From Austropuccinia psidii (taxonomy: Eukaryota > Basidiomycota > Pucciniomycetes > Pucciniales > Sphaerophragmiaceae): a stretch of DNA of 64,000 nucleotides. The notes beneath the pieces were generated by a model. The model saw only the letters and a list, made by a program, of their open reading frames with translations, made no database searches and had not been told where the DNA came from. Position numbers and translations under genes: made by a program. Shown here piece after piece: positions 58,607 to 64,000 of this stretch. The stretch's first letter is position 1; each line of letters opens with the position of its first letter. Where the stretch lies: positions 18,992,132-19,056,131 of the forward strand of contig JALGQZ010000018.1 of the NCBI GenBank assembly GCA_023105745.1, read 5' to 3'.

Positions 58607-59212
58607 TAGTTTTATTATTTTAGATTAAATTGATTAGATTTATTATAGTCATAATAATTTTTCTCAATTAATAAATCTGATTTAATTACGTCATATCTAA
58701 TTTGAGATAGAAAGAAAATAATTGGATCTAAAATATAAATTTGAATAAAATTAATTTGTAAATATTTTGTGATAATTATTAAAATCTATAAAAAAAATAG
58801 AAACCAAAGTGATTATGATTAGAAAAATCATAAATCTTCTTATTAAAAATTGAATTATTTTATGCTTTTAAGACTTAGTTTCAAATATTGAATAGAATTA
58901 AGAAATTAATTAATTCAAAATCTTTTTAATTTAATTTTTGTAAAATTAATTATTTCTAAGGCCCAGTTTATTTTTTTGTGTTTTTAAATAAATTTTAAAT
59001 TATTGTTTTTTTGAAATAATTTTCAATCTATTTTTATTAAATATCAATCTCAAATTAATTTTAAAACTAATCACATTGATTTGAATTTGTTATTCCATTT
59101 ATTTTTTGTTTAAATTTTCAATTTTTTTGTAGTTTTGGGTAAGTTTTTATATCAATTACTACTTCAATAAAACTCATGGTCAACATTACCCAAAATCCTC
59201 AGTTATTGTAAT

Positions 59213-61395
59213 ATGAACGCATTGATCAAATCCTCAATGTTAATAAGGAGGAACATGGAGACCATGACTCACTCCAAATTCTACCAAATATCACAAATGA
59301 GAATATGGATCCATCGATGGGTGTTCCCAATCCTCTTTGAAATAATTTTGAATATTTTCCAATTCAATCCTCAACTCAAAGACATAAAAGACATACAAGT
59401 GAAAAGGCACAATTTCATCAACAAAAATTAGAGAATGAACCTATGCTTAAGAGGAAAAAACAGTAAAATTATCAGGTTAATTCTGAAGCACAAAGGCAAA
59501 AGAAAGTTGAAAGAAGTCTTTCCCAAGGAATTCATGAATAGAATTTCAAAAGTTGTTTTTTTTGGAATGAGGACAGAACTTGTCAATTATTGGAATGATG
59601 GGAATTGATTTTATTGATTTTGTCAATCTGGATGGCACTATTTCAGGATTTATTCCTTGAGGATTTTTTTTCAATACAAATTAAAATGACAAACAAAACA
59701 TTCCACAATTAAAGTAACTTTCATTCAAAAAAAATTGAAAGGAAATACAAGGCTTTAATGGCTATATACAAGGTATTTTTGTTATTTGATAATTTCTTAA
59801 ATAGTGCTAACTTTGGTGAAATTTTAGAATATTAAGGATTATTGTGATGCCACTGGAGGTTATGGCTTATACATGCAACTCCAGAATCATCACATGAGTA
59901 TGGAGGTGAGTCAAAACAAACTCTCATGTTTATACCTTACTAATTTGGTTTTCTTAACAGGTATATGAGTTAATTAGATAAATCAATATCAAAAATTGTG
60001 TTATGCATGAGGTTGGGATTGAATCAGGAAATTTTCCTTGAAAAACTGAGGAAAAGTATGGGCAATGAGGCAAGAAGACATTGTGGTACCCAGGGAATTC
60101 AGACAGTGGAATTGAGGAATCATTACACAGAGAGGTCATGGGCGATTGGCAAGACAATCCCAGGAATATCCATAGTCAACAAGGAGGTAGTGGGTAACTC
60201 ACCATGTTGCTGGCCCATCACAATTCTTTCAGTAAGGCTTCCAGAATTAGAATGGGAATGTCACGTCGTCATTGCAATTTCATTAATAACATGAATACAA
60301 ATATGCAAAAATTATTGTCCCCATTAATTCTTATGTTACATTAAAGCCAGGATCAAGCTGAAGAAAGAGATTGGATTCAAAGATATTGGGATGATGAAAG
60401 ACAAGTGTTTATGTGTGAGAAAGAAGAGGAAAATTTCCTATGTGAAACACATATCCGGGATGAAGAATGCCAACACAATAATCAAATGAACCTGTACAGG
60501 ATTTCCATGTTGTCAAAAATGACAGGCATCACATTGGATGAGCCTCCACCAGATTTGCAAATGGGTGATGATTTTTTCTAATACTTTTTTTTGAGTTTAT
60601 ATGAATTATATTATTACTCATTTTGAACAATAATTTATTACTAAACGGGGAATTTGGTATCATTTCAATTAACTGCAGTGAAAAAATCCCTGGGTACATG
60701 TATCTAAGGTAAAAAGTAGTGAATTCAAATTACATTCATTGATTTCTTTATCTTACATTTACTTTGAAATGGGAAGATCTATAGTATGTTAATTTTATAA
60801 CTATAATATTCTAATGAAATACAAAAGGTATATTGGAGCATTTTCAAATTACAATAGCATTATATTAAAAAGAAACCAGTTGGTATTATAGAAATTTGTG
60901 TAACATAATATGTTTAGAAATAAATAGATATCTCTAGGGTTGTTTACTTTAAACTTCGGTCCAGACTTTGACACAAAATACCACATATCACACCTAAAAA
61001 ACTTTTATCTCACTAAGCCTTTAAGTGGCCTTAATTATAATAGTTATTCTAAGGTCTTTCATTTAATAGAACAAAAATATGAACCTAAATGTCTCACATG
61101 AGGACATCACCATCATCCGGAAATTTCCAACATTCCACACAGTCTCAAAGTCCTATAAGTGAAGAATAGGACCATTGTTTTCATGGGATTGAGAAAATGC
61201 AAGTTAAAAAGCAAGAACTTCAGCGTCATATTTCTCTATTGAAAATTCAAAATGAGGATCAAGATTAAGAAATTGATTTGTTACAACATGACCTTCAGGC
61301 CACAGATCTGATCTTAAATTCCTTAAAAAGAAAAGAATTACAAGAACTGAATTATCTGGAAGCATGCTTACTCACATTGATGAAGTGACAAATTA
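59213..61395 (+). pseudogene. SANT/Myb-like gene of a second Harbinger-like element
   Basis: Read across frames: ENMDPSMGVPNP, a SANT-like start FFWNEDRTCQLLE near 59560-59600, KIERKYKALMAIYKV near 59740, then YGLYMQLQNHHMSMEV. Later come AEERDWIQRYWDDERQ near 60360 and a C-terminal Leu/Lys/Gln coiled coil (VKKQELQRHISLLKIQ, LNSLKRKELQELNYLE, 61200-61395). This domain order is that of the DNA-binding partner protein of PIF/Harbinger elements. Many stops and probable introns. It converges on the transposase at 61830-62700. Boundaries are approximate. Confidence 0.6.
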
Positions 61396-61829
61396 ATTGT
61401 AATTTTTAGTAAGCTCTCATTATTCATGTATAATACTTTCATTATTAAGAGTTCACTGACCTTTTTTGTATTTGAATTTGTTCTATTTCACTGGCTTTAA
61501 GTCAATGATGTAAGTTTCATTTTTATTGTGAGTTATATTTAAGCTAAAAGATTTAGTATTCATTCCTTAACATGTATCCTCTTATTAATATACATCTCAA
61601 ATATATCCTAATAATACATTTAAATAAATTTATTCATTAATATGACCATCCTTGATATTTGAAAAATGAATACCTTTTTTACTTATTCTATCTCAATCTT
61701 TCCTCTTGAACAGTTTGGAAATTTAAATTGTGTAAAATATTTCTTTTATTTCCATTCAATAGATTATGTAGAATTATATAGTCTATTGTAAATTTACCTT
61801 TATGTAGTGAAATGATTGCTTTTTGTTTC

Positions 61830-62700
61830 AGAAGACCTCAAAAATGATTCTTCAATTGTCCAAATTCCTGCTCAACAACAATTCTAAATCAAATATTTTC
61901 AATTTAAATTACTAATGATTATTTCCTAAAAAAGTAACTTACCTTGTTGACAAATGAATATTATTGAAATTTACTCATTCTTCATCTTGAGGGTTCCTTG
62001 AAGGTATAAGAATTGATATCCTTGAAGAATATCTATAATCTCTGATTAGTAAGCAATCTGGCAGGAATCTTTCCACACAATTGATCAGATCTTTCCCAAT
62101 AACTGATTTTCTAAAGACACAACTATCATTCACCCTCCCAGGAAGGCCACCCTACACCTGAATGCACCTTACATATCAGATATTTCTTCTGCAAAAATAT
62201 TAAAAATAGTACTCAAATTACAAAAATTACCATTCCAATAAGCAATGCATTGAAAAAAAATAGAATACCAACTCTTTTAATTAACATATGCATTACATTC
62301 ATCATTGGCTTGAGGGATTATTTGGATTTTGGTGCCATCAATTGCCTCAATTATTTTTTTTATTCCTTGTCTTTTTCTGAAGATCTTCTTTATTTCAGCC
62401 CATTTTTTTACTTCATTAGTGACTTGAAATATTCATTTAAGCCAAAACATTGGAATTTTTTTGGTTTGAAAAATTTTTAATTCAGTCAAATACTTACATG
62501 ATTGTTGAATCATTTAACACAACCAAAATGAATTGAACCACAGACTTTGAGACTTGATAAACTGTGGCCTTTCCCACATTGAACACATGCCCTACCATAT
62601 CATAAGAACTCCAATGACCCAATCTATATAATATAATTCCTACCTTCTCTTCAATAGTCAATCCATGAATATCATGTTGAAAGGATTTGGGTATATTGTT
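61830..62700 (-). pseudogene. PIF/Harbinger DDE transposase, second element
   Basis: Minus strand, in order: IHGLTIEEKVGIILYRLGHW and FNVGKATVYQVSKSVVQF (helix-turn-helix region, 62520-62680), intron GTAAGT after STIM, then IIEAIDGTKIQII (catalytic Asp 1, near 62330), ECNAYVN and KSWYSI, GWPGRVNDSCVFRKSVIGKD (Asp 2, near 62120), and after a second intron (GTAAGT..GATTTAG) IVVEQEFGQLKNHF (catalytic Glu, near 61880). All three DDE residues are retained, but stops after YVN and NHF and shifts near 62200 break it. Confidence 0.85.
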
Positions 62701-62879
62701 TAATAATAAATGAATTAATTAAAAGAATTCCTATTTTACCATTTGAAAAATTCCAATAAAGAAAATTTTATTTTATAAATCCTCTTAATTAAATAGATTT
62801 AAACACATTTAATCTGATAAAATGATTATTATAAGGCTTAAATTCTTTATACTAAGTTAGTTTAAATTATCATTAAGAT

Positions 62880-63480
62880 ACAAAACTATTAATAATAACT
62901 TATTAATAATAATTATGAAAAGACTAAAAAATAAAAAAAAATAAAAATTTAATTTAATTTCATTTTGGTTTATTTATTATAAAAATAAATAAAAATTAAA
63001 GTATTCAAATTAAATAAATTTTGAACAAAAAAAAAAAAGATTTTGAAATTATTTTTTTTAAAAAAAAAAAAAAAAAACAATTGATTTTATTTTTTTTTTA
63101 AAAAAAAAAATTGATTTTATTTTTTAAAAAAAAAAAAATTGAAAAAATTATTTTGAAAATAAATTCAAAAATTTATTTTAAAATTCAAAAAATAAATAAG
63201 ACTTAAGGTTTAATTAATGATCAAGTTTTTTAAAATAGTTTTTTTTTTTTTTTAAAAAAAATTATTTTAATTTTTTTAATTTTTATTTTTTAACTTATTT
63301 TTAATTCAATTTTTTTTTCTTTATTAAAAACTTATGGTTTTTTTTTTTTTGGTGAATGATTTAAAACTAAATATTATAATTAAATTTTCTTTTTTTATAA
63401 TTTTAATATGTGAATCAGTAATTCTGTATATTATGGTCAAATTGATTATTATTATTTTTTCATTGTAATTTGTCTTTATG
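62880..63480. repeat. Poly-A/poly-T-rich low complexity
   Basis: Alternating runs of 8-19 A or T, e.g. near 63056-63080 and 63240-63260. No gene. Confidence 0.7.
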
Positions 63481-63482
63481 AT

Positions 63483-64000
63483 ATGAATATTCCAAAATTA
63501 ATTGTTATAAATCAATTCATAATTGGTTTTTTTTCAATCCATGGTAAGAAGAATTATTATAAAATTAATCAAATTTTACTGTGTTGTTTCAAATTGGGAA
63601 GGATAGTTTTTTCTTGTTGGAATTTACCGTATTGGGAAATTTTTAGAATTCAAATCAAGATTATTTTTGTGGCTTAAACATTAAAGAAAAGCTTTGTGTA
63701 ACACTTTATTTAATTGTTCATGGAATTTCTCATGAGACAGTAAGCCATTTATTTAAAATCATTAAGTCTCAGGAATTCAATGTCTTACAAAAAATAGTAA
63801 AAGAAATTCTTTTATCTTTGCATGACTCTACAATCAGGTAAGTACTTTTATTCAGATAATAATATTTTTAATACTAATGAATTAAATTCTCTTAGATGGC
63901 CAGATTTAATTGATGAATTATAGTGGAATTAAATCAAGGATTCACTTAAACTAAGACAATTACTTTAAAGTATAGTTGGTGCTATTGATGGAACTCACAT
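63483..64000 (+). pseudogene. PIF/Harbinger DDE transposase, third copy, cut by the window end
   Basis: Reads INQFIIGFF, then after a frame change KEKLCVTLYLIVHGISHETV and IVKEILLSLHDSTIR, the same helix-turn-helix region as the second element. An intron (GTAAGTACTTT..TCTCTTAG, 63837-63894) follows STIR, the same place as in the 62500 gene. It then reads WPDLIDEL and VGAIDGTHI, the first catalytic Asp, at the window edge. In-frame stops after IDEL and RQLL suggest decay. The second and third DDE residues lie outside the window. Confidence 0.75.

Noticed and set aside
58955..58985. TAAGGCCCAGTTTAT as a possible left end of the second Harbinger-like element
   Set aside because: It looks like a PIF terminus with a TAA target, but no matching inverted end was found before 64000.

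Overview
The window is very AT-rich eukaryotic DNA made almost entirely of nested and decayed transposable elements. Short introns with GT..AG ends, Ty3/gypsy chromoviruses whose Gag-Pol I recognise as a rust-fungus type, and TET/JBP-like dioxygenase genes all point to a rust fungus (Pucciniales). The Ty3 proteins most resemble, from memory and unchecked, those of Austropuccinia. I see no intact housekeeping gene, no tRNA or rRNA gene and no CRISPR array.

Layout. 1-7163: 3' part of a decayed Ty3/gypsy chromovirus (plus strand) with its 3' LTR. 8728-44099: an old PIF/Harbinger-like DNA transposon with terminal inverted repeats and flanking TAATA repeats. It was about 5.9 kb before later insertions. 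It carries a DDE transposase (plus), a SANT/Myb-like gene (minus) and a TET/JBP-like 2-oxoglutarate/Fe(II) dioxygenase gene (minus). Two elements landed inside that dioxygenase gene. One is hAT copy A (10396-29215, 8-bp target duplication TGCATATT). The other is a nearly complete Ty3 chromovirus (29481-40149, 5-bp duplication CAAGT). hAT copy A is itself split by an 11.1-kb LTR element with gag and protease but no recognisable pol (12999-24131). 46063-55995: hAT copy B (8-bp duplication ACTACCAT), without the nested LTR element but with an enlarged AT satellite and a captured piece of a host TPR gene (APC3/Cdc27-like). 57617-58606: a MITE-like element. 59213-62700: a second Harbinger-like element with SANT-like and transposase genes. 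63483-64000: the start of a third Harbinger transposase that runs off the window.

The main biological point is that a TET/JBP-like gene rides as cargo in two unrelated DNA transposon superfamilies. In hAT it is paired divergently with the hAT transposase across an AT-rich spacer, in both copies. In the Harbinger element it is tail-to-tail with the DDE transposase. The two hAT copies differ from each other at many CpG sites by CpG to TpG/CpA changes, which suggests that these elements were cytosine-methylated, the substrate expected for a TET-like enzyme. All copies here carry lesions, so this window shows relics of the system; intact relatives should exist elsewhere in the genome.
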